Positions 16,885 to 27,400 of a stretch of 64,000 bases of DNA are shown here, in pieces (within the stretch, counting starts at the first letter, position 1; each line of letters starts with the position of its first letter). Source of the stretch: Reyranella sp. (GTDB lineage Bacteria > Pseudomonadota > Alphaproteobacteria > Reyranellales > Reyranellaceae); assembly GCF_004297265.1 (NCBI RefSeq), contig NZ_SCUT01000024.1:248001-312000 (forward strand). The letters run 5' to 3'. Below the pieces are notes generated by a model. That model had not been told where the DNA came from. It did not search any database and saw only the letters and a list, made by a program, of their open reading frames with translations. The translations under genes were made by a program, and so were the position numbers.

Positions 16885-19800
16885 TGCCGAACCTCGCCCA
16901 GATCACATTGTCTTCCGGTGCAACGGCAGCGGTGAGGCTGCCTACGTCGATGCTCCGGGCCGCACGGATCGCGAAAGCGGCCCGTTGGGCGTCGGCGGAA
17001 ACGGCTTGCAGTCCCGCCGAACCAAAATGCTGACCCCGTGTCCACGCCCCGTCGGCGCGCTCCTCCAATTGGCCTGAGGTGAGCAGCGTCTCGAACATCG
17101 ATCGCCACGCCGCATTGATGGCCGGGCTTAGCCGGACCGCGCCTTGTGCGGGCTGCGCCTCTGGGCCGACGAGCCTGATCCACTGACTCCGGTCGCTGGT
17201 CGTCAGCAGAGGCGTAAGCAGTGCGGGCTCCGCAAGGCTGGCGATAACGAAGCGCGCGCGTAAACCATCATTCGCCTGATCCATCTGCCAAAGAGCGTGT
17301 TGCGCCGCGTAGCGGAGACGGTCTCGGGCCTGGACGCTTGCCGACCACGTCCATGCGCCGTCTGGCAGACCATCGAGAGGCGGCAATTCGACGGAGATAG
17401 GAAGCGTGTCGGCCGGCCGGCCTACCTCCATCCGGTTCCACGCCTCTATGACCAGTCGTTCGGTGCGGTACTCCCCGAACTGGCGGATTTCCTTTTCCTT
17501 CAGAACGCGGAAGGTTTCTGACGGATAGCCCGCGCCCTTAGCCTTGGCAGGGTCGAGGACGTATTGCAGATCCTCCTCAGCCAGGCCGTATTTCCTGGCA
17601 AACAAAACATCGAGTTCGGCGCGCAATTGGGCGCGGCGGTCTTCGTTCCAATCGAAGGGCAAACCGGAATATCCCAGATCCTCCGCCCAGAGCTTCATGG
17701 CGTGGCTGGTATAGGTCAGCTCCAGCATGCGTGAGCGGATGAAGTCCAGCTCATGGGTTGAGTAGGTGGACGGAGGAAGAATGGGAAACTGCTTCAAGTA
17801 GAAATACGTAAGAGAAGACCCGCCGATTTTTTGTCGGGCTATATAGTCAAACGGCAAAGCCGTCATATTTGCCAGAAACGCAGCCGCAAGGTGAGGCGAA
17901 TGGGATAAATAAAACAGTGGAACTTTGTGATTGGTACCCACCTTGGGAAACACACTCGCAATCACCGTCCGCTCCACGCTCCGGAGTGCAATATCCCGCC
18001 ACCCCATGAACCAGCGCGGCTGTTTGGCCTCAATCAGCAGTTCGGCAAGTGCCAGCGCATCCTTCGGCCCCTCGGTGATGAGGGTAAGATCATCCGACGT
18101 CAGCGGCGTCTCGCGCTGCATCTCCGCGCCGCCAGTTAGCGTTTTCGGGTCGATGAGGAAACGCTCGGGTGACGCCTTCAGCACCCCGCGCCAGTCCTGT
18201 GCGCGGCCGAGAAGGCGGAAGATGTCGGCCTCCCGCGCCGGGTGGCCTTCAAATGCGGCAATGGCCCCGGCAAGCCAGGTGACAAGCGCCTTGAGTGCAG
18301 CGGCGCGGGCGGATCCCTCCAAACCAGCATCCGCCTCGCGGCGTCCCTTTCGACCTTCGCCACGCGCTAGTTTGACAGCGCTTTTCAATGCCGACGGAAC
18401 GCGAGCGGCTCGTAAAATGACCTCTTCCTCAGGCACCCAATAACGCGGCGACGGCTCGAAGGCCGGGTTCTGCTTTTCGGCAAGGGTGCAATCGCGGGCG
18501 CCTTCTTCGTCGTCGCTCGCACCGCCGTTGTAGGTCGCCCACCGATGATCGAAGTGATGGATCATCTTAGCTTCGTAGAGAGGCACGCGACGCTCGACGG
18601 CCGCCGCCGTCTCGCGCAGCCAGTCTTCCCCCTGGCGCTGCCAGCCCTCAGGCTCCAACTGCGCCGGCGTGCGGAAGAAGCCGGAGTCGCCCGACATGTG
18701 GAACATCGTCTGGAACGTGATGCCCCAGGGGTTGACGTCTCCCCCTTCGTCCTGTGACCGTTCTTCGATCAGGACCGGCGCGCTCGCATAGAGCTTTGCG
18801 GTCAGTTCTGCGTCGGCGCGAGAGCGGAAGACTGGCGCCGTTCTTGTATTGGGGTTGATGCGAGCGATTTCGTCTTCTGTTAGCTCGAATCGGCGTTCTG
18901 GGTGATCTATTTCACCGACGTTCTTTATGTCAAAGCAGAACTGCGCCGCTTTGGCTTGGCCGCCCATGCAAATGATGCAAAATGATTTTCTATCGTCTGT
19001 TCCTTTGAACCATCCCCTAATTTCATAAAAACTAAACAATGATTGCAGCTTACGACTTTGGACAAGATACCCGAAAAACTCGGATGTGAAGGAGTCGGTT
19101 GCTATCCCTGTCGGCACGATCACTCCCGCTCGACCAGTCGGCTTTGCGAGGCGCGAAAACAGCTCCGCAAAAAGAGCATAGGTGTTGACATCGCCACGGC
19201 CCGTTAGCGGGTAGCGGTCGGATGATCGCGCAAATTCGCTGGCTGCTTCCGCTGTGCGCTTGGCGAAGACGAAATCCCGCCACAGGCGGCCATCTGCGCT
19301 GTCGGGATCGGCCTTCTCGAGGGCGTTGATCAGTTTTTGGCGTTCTGCCTTGTTGGGCGCGCTAGCGATTGCCGGGGAGCGCGCCGCGAAGAACTCCTGC
19401 TCCTGAAGCTTGATGCGCTCCCATGGCGGATTGCCGATGACGACATCGAAACCGCCATCACGCTCCACAATCTCGGGAAATTCGATGAACCAGTGGAAGG
19501 CGCTCACCTTCTCGGAAGTCAGCTTGGCGCCTTGGCGCAGATGCTCGGCAGGCGCTTCGCCACCTGCCGCTTGCCACACATGCTCGGTCAGCGGCATGGC
19601 GTCTGTGCCTGCCGCATTGGAAGCTTTCGGCATGAAAAAAGCAGCCATATAGAAATTGGCCGAGATATAGAGGTCACTGGCTGTCTTCAGGCGCTGCCAA
19701 TCGTTCGATGCGCGGATCTCGGCAAAGCCACGGGCCTTTGCTTCGACACTTGCAAGATCGTCCTGCGCCATCTCCTTCAGCTTGTGATCCCGCTCAGCCA

Positions 19801-21703
19801 GAATTTCGGGCGGCGACCAATTCTTGAACAGTTGCGGATGACCCTTCGCCCGATCGCGCTGTTCTTTGTTGAGACGGGCGTAGCGGCGGGAGAGTTCCTT
19901 GTCGTCGCCGGTCAGTGGCTTGTAGGCTTCATCAGGCAATCCCTCCCGCAGCATCGTGCGGTTAAGGACGCCAATCAGGCTGTCGCCGCAGCGAATCTGC
20001 GCATCGAAGAAGGCGAGTGGACGGCCCGGCTCCAGCGCTTCGATCCAGAGCGCCACCTTGGTCAGCTCAACCGCCATGGGGTTGCGGTCCACGCCGTAGA
20101 GGCAGCGGCATGCGACTTCACGCAGCGCATGGCGGAAGTCGGCGGCCGAAGGAATTCCACCGGCGCGGTGACGGGCAACGCGGGTGGCGATGCGACGCGC
20201 CGCCGCGAGCAGGAAATGCCCAGAGCCGCAGGCGGGATCGATAACAGTGAGCTTCAGGAGCTCTTCGGCGGGATCGGAAGCTTGGGCTTCCCGATCATCA
20301 AGCACCGGATTGAGTGTGGTGTCGAGCAGGAGCTGCACTAGGCTGTCGGGCGTATAATAGGAGCCGGTTGTCTTGCGCTGGTTGCCCCGCTGCTCTGCGA
20401 CTTCAGAGGCGAAAAGCAGAGTCTTGCCGTCGTCGCCCAGTTGCGGTTGGAGTTCGAGCAGAGTTTCATAGACCGAGCCCAACTCCTCGGTCTCCATCGC
20501 GCGCCAGTTCACCGGGACGATTCCGGTTTTGTCGGAGAGCCACGAAAGGCGGTAGAGTGCTTCCATGAAGGCGCGATTGCGCAGGCGCGCGGTTTCCAGA
20601 TGCGGCAGCATGTCGGTGCCGAAGAGCCCGCCAAGGGCTGGGAGGCCGAGCGCCTGCTGACCGTGGGCAAGAGCTTGGAAGACTACCTTGATGCCCTCGT
20701 AGCGGTCGTAGTGCTTGTCCCAAGTGGCCGCGCGAACGCATTGCGCGCGCAGCGCCGTGAGGCTGTAGCCTTCAACATAAAGCTTGCGGGACTCTGGCTT
20801 CGCCGTTTCGGGGTGAAGGAGGTTCCGATCCTCAGCCACCATCAGGAAGATCAGGCGGTAGACGAGGCGTAGAAGCTCATTGAACCATTTGGTCAGGTTC
20901 ACCTCGCCGGATTTTAGCCGGGCGGCGAGATCGGGGTTGGCTTCCAGGAAACCGGAGCCGAGCACTTTGAGCGCTGTTTCGACCTGGGCCGCCAGCCGGT
21001 CGCGGGCAGCCTCGCCTTCACGTGAGCCGGCCTCGCGCCAGCGCTCGAGCGTACAGTCGGTTACGGGTGTGTCGGCAACGCCGAACCGCGTCCGGTGAAT
21101 CAGCGACCAGAGAACGGCGAAAGAGGCTGCGTCCTCGTTCGTGAAGATTTGAGTAAGGTCGGCTTCGACGTACGCCGGCCGGGTCAACGACGCGTTGTCG
21201 CGCATGAGGCGGATCACGGCCCCGTTTGTCACCATGCCCCAGAGCGCGTCGTCGCTGTCGTTAAGATAGTCCTGAAGCGCGAAAGCCGGCGAGCGCGAAC
21301 GATCGGTGGAGAGCGTCGGGCTGCGCCTATCGAGCTTTTCGTCGGAGGGCGGCACGACGACAATGGGGACGCGGCCGCCCGCAAGGAACGAGACAACACC
21401 ATCGGCTGGGCCCAGATCGTCGAAACCAAAAGTCTCTTTGAGGAAGTCACGCACGAAACGACGGGTCGCTTCGAGGGATGGTTTTTCAAACTTTGCGAAC
21501 GCGTCGAAATGGGACTGGCCGACGCGGAAGGCGGTCGAGATCTCCTCGCGGATCGTCAGTCCCTTGCGGATCCGGTAGTCTTCCTCCGTCTGCTCGGAGG
21601 CTTGTCTGCGGTCGATGCTCGCGACCATAGCCGGTGCGATGAGGTTGCCCTCGAGCGTGAGCGACGACCAGGCAGACACATCGGTGACGGGCTTGCGCGC
21701 CAT
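16868..21703 (-). CDS. class I adenine DNA methyltransferase, Eco57I/PglX/DrmMI-like
   Basis: A 1,611-aa protein. The SAM motif DPACGSG is at 489-495, CLYGVDRNPMAVELTK follows, and the catalytic NPPW is at 758-761. TGSYYTP before motif I is typical of Eco57I-type methylases. The 450-aa N-terminal region resembles the helical part of BREX PglX and DISARM DrmMI. The second half (about 950-1,450) should hold target recognition. It would methylate one adenine per site to mark self DNA. No PD-(D/E)XK nuclease motif was noticed, so cutting is probably done by partners. The gene sits 3 bp after the SNF2 helicase. Two AT-rich patches in the C-terminal half (about 17.79-17.94 and 18.95-19.06 kb) suggest recombination in the specificity region. 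Confidence 0.85.
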   Translation of the reverse strand: MARKPVTDVSAWSSLTLEGNLIAPAMVASIDRRQASEQTEEDYRIRKGLTIREEISTAFRVGQSHFDAFAKFEKPSLEATRRFVRDFLKETFGFDDLGPADGVVSFLAGGRVPIVVVPPSDEKLDRRSPTLSTDRSRSPAFALQDYLNDSDDALWGMVTNGAVIRLMRDNASLTRPAYVEADLTQIFTNEDAASFAVLWSLIHRTRFGVADTPVTDCTLERWREAGSREGEAARDRLAAQVETALKVLGSGFLEANPDLAARLKSGEVNLTKWFNELLRLVYRLIFLMVAEDRNLLHPETAKPESRKLYVEGYSLTALRAQCVRAATWDKHYDRYEGIKVVFQALAHGQQALGLPALGGLFGTDMLPHLETARLRNRAFMEALYRLSWLSDKTGIVPVNWRAMETEELGSVYETLLELQPQLGDDGKTLLFASEVAEQRGNQRKTTGSYYTPDSLVQLLLDTTLNPVLDDREAQASDPAEELLKLTVIDPACGSGHFLLAAARRIATRVARHRAGGIPSAADFRHALREVACRCLYGVDRNPMAVELTKVALWIEALEPGRPLAFFDAQIRCGDSLIGVLNRTMLREGLPDEAYKPLTGDDKELSRRYARLNKEQRDRAKGHPQLFKNWSPPEILAERDHKLKEMAQDDLASVEAKARGFAEIRASNDWQRLKTASDLYISANFYMAAFFMPKASNAAGTDAMPLTEHVWQAAGGEAPAEHLRQGAKLTSEKVSAFHWFIEFPEIVERDGGFDVVIGNPPWERIKLQEQEFFAARSPAIASAPNKAERQKLINALEKADPDSADGRLWRDFVFAKRTAEAASEFARSSDRYPLTGRGDVNTYALFAELFSRLAKPTGRAGVIVPTGIATDSFTSEFFGYLVQSRKLQSLFSFYEIRGWFKGTDDRKSFCIICMGGQAKAAQFCFDIKNVGEIDHPERRFELTEDEIARINPNTRTAPVFRSRADAELTAKLYASAPVLIEERSQDEGGDVNPWGITFQTMFHMSGDSGFFRTPAQLEPEGWQRQGEDWLRETAAAVERRVPLYEAKMIHHFDHRWATYNGGASDDEEGARDCTLAEKQNPAFEPSPRYWVPEEEVILRAARVPSALKSAVKLARGEGRKGRREADAGLEGSARAAALKALVTWLAGAIAAFEGHPAREADIFRLLGRAQDWRGVLKASPERFLIDPKTLTGGAEMQRETPLTSDDLTLITEGPKDALALAELLIEAKQPRWFMGWRDIALRSVERTVIASVFPKVGTNHKVPLFYLSHSPHLAAAFLANMTALPFDYIARQKIGGSSLTYFYLKQFPILPPSTYSTHELDFIRSRMLELTYTSHAMKLWAEDLGYSGLPFDWNEDRRAQLRAELDVLFARKYGLAEEDLQYVLDPAKAKGAGYPSETFRVLKEKEIRQFGEYRTERLVIEAWNRMEVGRPADTLPISVELPPLDGLPDGAWTWSASVQARDRLRYAAQHALWQMDQANDGLRARFVIASLAEPALLTPLLTTSDRSQWIRLVGPEAQPAQGAVRLSPAINAAWRSMFETLLTSGQLEERADGAWTRGQHFGSAGLQAVSADAQRAAFAIRAARSIDVGSLTAAVAPEDNVIWARFGSGQSG

Positions 21704-21706
21704 GGC

Positions 21707-24472
21707 TCAGGCCTCACCCGGCATCAACACGAACAGGCCGATCACGTCCGGCGGAAGCACGGCCTCTACTGTGACGCGCGATGCAGAGCCCGATGCAGCG
21801 CGGAGCCGTGCATGGTCCCTCATCAGCTCTTGCGCGCGCGAGCGGACGAATTCGGCGATTTGTCCTTCCAGCAGGCCGGGCAGATCCTCCTTCGCCTTCG
21901 CGATGAACCTGTCGCGTGCGACGGGCGCCAAATCGGCCATCGCCGGTGCATTCAGCAGTTCCCGGGCGGCCTCGCCAACCGCCACGATCCGAACGCCCTC
22001 GATCGCCACGAGCGCCGCCTCCTCGGCTAGCAGCAACCGTTCCTTGCGGGCATGGACGGTCAGCTTGAAGCGGACACGGAGCAGGGCAACGCGAGTCATT
22101 TGCTGCGCGGCGGCGGTCGGCCAGGCGCCGACCCGGCCTATGCCGAGACCTGACAGGGTCTCGGGATCAAGCGAAGCCTCGACCAGCGCTTCGGCAAGCG
22201 TGGCCGTCAGGGGATGAGTCCTGGTCAGCAGCGCCGTGCCCGAGGGCGCTGGCTCAGCCGTCGCCAGACGCACCGATCCGGTCAAATCGTGCCCAGCCAA
22301 ACGCTCGCGCAAGCCGGCTTCGAGCGCATCGACATGAGCCAAGAGCACCGCTTTCCGAGCTTCAAGGGGCACACCGAAGCGCGACATCGCTCTTTCTACG
22401 AAAAGTCTCGCATCCGCCGGAGAACCGAGCAGCGTCCGGACCTTCTCCCATTCGGGGGCGACTTCTTGCGGCTTCATCGCGTTCTGAGCGAAACGCGCTC
22501 GGGATTTCTTCTCGTTCTCGGCGGCGTCGCGCCACCGGGCCTCCATGACCTTGGCGCCGTCATCGAGGCGCAGATCGAGCGTGAGTTGGCGGGGCACGCC
22601 TCGGCGCAACATCACCGACGCCATCAGTGCGTCCGTCACTGGCCCCCGTTCTTCGGGGAGCGGTACGGTCACACCGGTCGCCTTGCGGATCTCTTCGGCC
22701 TTGCGAAGGATGACATCGAGTACGGCGCCGTCGATCGCGCTGTCCGGCGAGAACATCATGATCGACCAGACAAGCTCTGCTGGCTGACCGAAGCGATCGA
22801 CCCGTCCCTCGCGTTGCTGATGCCGGGTCGGATTCCACGACAAATCGTAGTGGACGACTGTGTCGAAGAGCTGCTGCAGGTTGATCCCTTCGGACAGGCA
22901 GTCGGTAGCGACGAGGATGCGCTGGACCTGTTTTTCCTCGTCCGCCGGCGCCATGTCGGCCACGCGGTCGCGGCGCTCGTCGGGCGTAAGAACACCCGTC
23001 ACGGCTTCAACGATTAGCTTTGGGAAGGCCTTGCGCAGGCCATCACGGACATGTTCAGCCGTCGCCAGATAGCGACAGAAAACGACGGGATTGGCGCCCT
23101 TCTTGATGAGAGGGGTCAAAGCATCGACCAAAGCGGTCAGCTTTGGATCGGGTTTGCCGGCCAGTTCCTGGGCGCGCTCGACCAGGGCAAGAAGCTCCGG
23201 ATCGACGTCGAAGGCTGTACCCGGTTCGATATCGACGGCGTCCTCGTCGTCGCTGTCCTCGTCATAGATTTGCGGCTCGAGGCGGTCGCTCTCGCTCGAC
23301 ATACGGTTCCGCAGCGCGCTCATAGCCGCGGCCGGCGAAGAACCAACACAACGCATCAGGGCCAGCGTGCCCCAGAAGGCCAAGCGTCGCTCCCGCTGTC
23401 CGGATCCCGCTCGGGAAACGATGCCGAGGCAGTAATCGAGCACGGCTTCCTGGAATTCGAGGTGGGCCTGAGAAAGACGATAGGGAAATTCCGTCGTCTC
23501 ATGCTTCGGGAAAGCGCGATCTTCGTCCCAATCCCCCGAGACGAGATCGATCCGGCGCCGCTGCACGAAGTGCCGCGCCAGACGATCCCGGTAGCGAGCG
23601 TCCTCGAAGTTCATCGATGTAAATGATGGCTCGACCAGGGAGAGAAGGCGCCCGAAGGCTTCTTCATCCCCGGAATGCGGCGTCGCGGTCAGAAGGATCA
23701 TCCGCCGATCCGGATTCCGGGCCAGCCCTAACAGAAGCTCAAAGCGCTGCTGCCGACCCTGGTGCGTGCCTACGCAGGCATGCGCCTCATCGACGATAAC
23801 GAAATCCGGGCAAGCGCGTGCGAAACTCTCCCGGCGCTTCTCTGCCTTGATGTAGTCGAGGCTGACGACCGTGAAGGGATAAGCATTGAACAAGGTCTGA
23901 GCGAGTGGCAGGCCGCGTTCCAGCCTGCTCGCCGTACCCGACGTGACCGCGACAGCTTCGATCCCGAAGCGCGCTTTCAGCTCTCCCACCCACTGTTCGA
24001 CGAGATGTGGCGGGCAGAGCACCGAGAACGCATCCGCCTCGCCCCGATCCATCAGCTCGCGCAAGATCAGGCCAGCCTCGATCGTCTTACCGATACCAAC
24101 ATCGTCCGCGATGAGCAGGCGCGGCACTGCCAGGCGAAGGGCCATCAGCAAGGGGACAAGCTGGTATGTCCGAGGTTCGAAGGCGAGTTGCGCGGCGGAC
24201 CGGAAAGGACCTGCGCCGCGGCGCAGTGTCAGACCCATCGCATCTGCAAGGAGCGCGGCCTTCGCCTGAACGGTCGCGGCGGCGTCGGCAGGCAGATCGA
24301 ACCGTGCAGGCTCGACCGGGAGGATCTCAAGCTCCGGATCGAGGACAATCGCGTCGTTCTCGCCGCCCGAGAGTGGGCGGAGCGCCAGAACGCCATCTTG
24401 AGGGGACGGCAGCGCGACCCATTCACGCCCACGGGCACGGACCAGATCTCCGGGAGCGAAATTCACTGTCAT
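21707..24472 (-). CDS. SNF2-family helicase (DrmD-like)
   Basis: A 921-aa SNF2/RapA-type translocase. An N-terminal beta-rich part (about 1-90) precedes Walker A DVGIGKT (124-130), CPPHLVEQW, DEAH (228-231), TATPHSG, and the helicase C lobe with ATDCLSEGINLQ and QREGRVDRFGQ. An acidic stretch lies between the lobes. SNF2 proteins with this layout next to an Eco57I-type methylase and a DUF1998 helicase are the hallmark of class 1 DISARM, where the SNF2 gene is drmD. It is separated by 4 bp from the DUF1998 helicase and by 3 bp from the methylase. It would translocate on double-stranded DNA using ATP. Function in defence is inferred from context. Confidence 0.85.
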   Translation of the reverse strand: MTVNFAPGDLVRARGREWVALPSPQDGVLALRPLSGGENDAIVLDPELEILPVEPARFDLPADAAATVQAKAALLADAMGLTLRRGAGPFRSAAQLAFEPRTYQLVPLLMALRLAVPRLLIADDVGIGKTIEAGLILRELMDRGEADAFSVLCPPHLVEQWVGELKARFGIEAVAVTSGTASRLERGLPLAQTLFNAYPFTVVSLDYIKAEKRRESFARACPDFVIVDEAHACVGTHQGRQQRFELLLGLARNPDRRMILLTATPHSGDEEAFGRLLSLVEPSFTSMNFEDARYRDRLARHFVQRRRIDLVSGDWDEDRAFPKHETTEFPYRLSQAHLEFQEAVLDYCLGIVSRAGSGQRERRLAFWGTLALMRCVGSSPAAAMSALRNRMSSESDRLEPQIYDEDSDDEDAVDIEPGTAFDVDPELLALVERAQELAGKPDPKLTALVDALTPLIKKGANPVVFCRYLATAEHVRDGLRKAFPKLIVEAVTGVLTPDERRDRVADMAPADEEKQVQRILVATDCLSEGINLQQLFDTVVHYDLSWNPTRHQQREGRVDRFGQPAELVWSIMMFSPDSAIDGAVLDVILRKAEEIRKATGVTVPLPEERGPVTDALMASVMLRRGVPRQLTLDLRLDDGAKVMEARWRDAAENEKKSRARFAQNAMKPQEVAPEWEKVRTLLGSPADARLFVERAMSRFGVPLEARKAVLLAHVDALEAGLRERLAGHDLTGSVRLATAEPAPSGTALLTRTHPLTATLAEALVEASLDPETLSGLGIGRVGAWPTAAAQQMTRVALLRVRFKLTVHARKERLLLAEEAALVAIEGVRIVAVGEAARELLNAPAMADLAPVARDRFIAKAKEDLPGLLEGQIAEFVRSRAQELMRDHARLRAASGSASRVTVEAVLPPDVIGLFVLMPGEA

Positions 24473-24476
24473 CAGG

Positions 24477-27400
24477 TCATCCCCCGAACATCGAGATCAT
24501 CGAATCGGGCACGCCCGCCGCAACCGCCTCCGGCAACTCGAACAACGTCCAGCCCTTGGCTTCCGCCGCCTCGCGCGTTGCCTCGGTCAGAGGTGTGATG
24601 CAAGCGGCGACGAAATGACTGCGCCAGGCGAAGCTCATCTCCTGATTAGAGAAGCTGACAGTGGAGGTGTCGGGAGCTGGAAGCCCCATCTCCTTGAAGG
24701 CGCTCGCCCATCCACCACCATCAGCCGACTGGCCCGGCGCGACCGCGAGCACCACCTCGCCCCGCGCTAGATCGATCAGCATCTGCTTTGCTTCGTCGCT
24801 CGTTCGGTCGATCAGCTCGTGATCAGGCTGGTTGAAATAGGAGAGCAGACAGCGATAGCACCCGCGGACGCAGGCCTCCCCATCGTGACTGCTGAGCAGT
24901 TTGGCATCGCCCGCTGCGATCGCTTCATCGACCTTCTCAAAGTGCATGAGGATCAACGCTTCTCGGGCGACTTTGCCGAGGGCCTGCGGATCCTCGATCA
25001 GACGGCTCAACACCCCGGCGCCGCCCTCTGCAGCTTCGTAGGCCAGGACGGCACGGCGATTGTCGCGGGCAGGCAATGGCTCGCCAAGGATCTCGCCCTC
25101 TTCCAATTGGAAGACGACCGCAATCCCCCTCATGAGGGCATGCTGAACCGTCGCGATTGTCTTTGGCGCGTAGGCCGTAGGCTCGTTGAAACGGAAAAGC
25201 AGCGCGTTCTTGTGGTCGCGGACGATGGGGACGATCCGAACCGGCCTCACGACATCCGGCGGCACATCGACATCTGGATCTTCGTCTTCAGACTTCGACC
25301 AGTAGCCGCTGCGCGGGTCGATATAAAAACCGAACTTGGTCTGTTGCGCCCGGCGTTTCAGTCCTTTGTTGATCCGGCTGATTTCGGCGCTGTTGGCATA
25401 TTGCAGATTGAGGATCGAGGTATCCTCGCAACGGAAGTCGGCCTCGGTGATCTGGACCCGGCCGTCCCGCTTCGGCCAGGAGAAGACGGTCTGAATCTCA
25501 AAGCCCTGCCGGACGCGCTCTTCATCATTTGCCGTGATCCGCTCGGTGGGCGCGGCTTCCACATTGTCGATCCGGAGCGTCCTCTGCACCGGCATTTCGC
25601 CCGCCATCGGGGCATTGCAGGCGTGGCAGCGCTCGACCTCGCCGTCATGACAGGCGCCGCAGTTCGAGCAGATGAAGATGTCTCGGGTGGCGAGCTCCGA
25701 ACCGTCTCCCGTTCGGACTTCCGGCGGCAACTTCGCCTTCATGACTCTGTAAGCGCGGCCTTCGTGATAGATCAGGCTGCGCGGACCAAATTCGGAGATT
25801 GCCAGGAAACGGGCGCGCTGGAGGAACGAGCCTGTTTTTCCATCTCCAGGAATGAAGGCATAGAGCGGCAGCCGGGGGAAATTATATCCCGGCAGGAAGC
25901 CCTCGGTCGCGAGATAGCGGTAGGAATAAAAGTCCGAGCCGTTCGAGGCCTTGCCCTGTTCAAGAATGGTGATCTGGTCGCTCGCCTGCATCTGTGCAGC
26001 TTTGATTCGGCGACGGTCGGCTCCCGAGAGGCCTGTGATCTCGGAGCGGGCATTGGCCTCCATCAGCTGCGTCCGGGCTGAATTATAGAGTTCCCGCCAA
26101 CGATCAAAGGCGCGATCGAATTCCTGCGGCGCCCGCAGGGCGACTGCGGAGACGAAATCATCCGGCTCGCTCATCCAGACCGGCTTTCGGCCATCCACCG
26201 AAGCGAGAATTTGGTCGAGAACGCGTTTCATCGGGGAATGCGCCGCGATCGCCAGTTCAGGCCGGTCGATGACGTCGTGGATATCCTGCTTCAGCGGGTA
26301 GCCCGTCTGAGTCAGGTCGAGGATCTCCGGGATGTCCGGAGACAGGGCGAGCTTCGTTTCGGCAAGCCAAACGGCATGCAGGTGCGAGCGCACGAGCTCT
26401 TCATTGGTGATGTCGAGCGCTGGAGGGCGAACGACGCCAGCCACCATCTCATTGCGCCGTTCGAAGAAGTACTGGTCGTGCGGGGATTGAGCGGCGCAAT
26501 AAGTCACAATGACGGCGGCCTGTCCGGAACGCCCTGCACGACCGGCGCGCTGGGCATAGTTCGCCGGCGTCGGCGGTACGTTTCTCAGATAGACGGCATT
26601 GAGCGCCGAGATGTCGACGCCAAGCTCCATGGTCGGCGAACAGAACAAGGCCGGCAGAAACTGCTCCGACTCGCCTGTCGCTTTAAGCTCGGCGGCATTC
26701 TTCGTGAGATTTTCCCGGTCTTCTTTTTCAAATCGGAAGCGCCACTCGCGCCATTCGCGCTGTCTCTGGGACACCTGGGCCGTGTGTTCGCGACCCTCAA
26801 GGCCCCAAAAACTGCTCTGGCCAGCTTTCAGATTGGAAGCGATCTCATTGTAGAGCTCATGGAAGTAACGATTTCCCTGCGCCGTGCCCGTCCGGATGGC
26901 TTCGCCGGGCACAATACGAACTGCAGACGGTGACAGACGCCAACCCTGCAGATCCGTCTCTATGTCGACGCGCGACACCAACCCTTCACGAGCCAGAAGC
27001 TCCATCAGGCCCGTCATCGCCGTCAGGTAGTCTGTCTTGCCAAGCTTGGTCCCGATGACGCTCTTGCGATTGATGAGACGTCCGATACGGGAATTGTGTC
27101 CGGCCCGGATGATCGTCTGTTCTTCCCGTAGCCCCACCCGGTCTTTGCCCGGAGCTTGCAGAAACAAGGTCGTGCGGCTTCTCGGTGTCTCCTTTGCGTC
27201 GATGGCCCAGGGGGTACGCAGGAGATTTCGAGACTTTTGAGCGACAGCATCGAGGACAGTCAGATCGAGCGCTTCGGTTCCAACGGCCAGGCCATCGAGC
27301 ATGGCGCCAAGGAGCAGCTTCAGCATCGCCTTTCGCGCGAGCACATCGAGCGTGCCGAATTCCGGCAAGATAGCCGTGAGGCGCTCTATATCTTCCGCGA

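Noticed and set aside
24819-26081. A 420-codon plus-strand frame opposite the DUF1998 helicase
   Set aside because: It is a shadow of a gene with intact helicase and zinc motifs.
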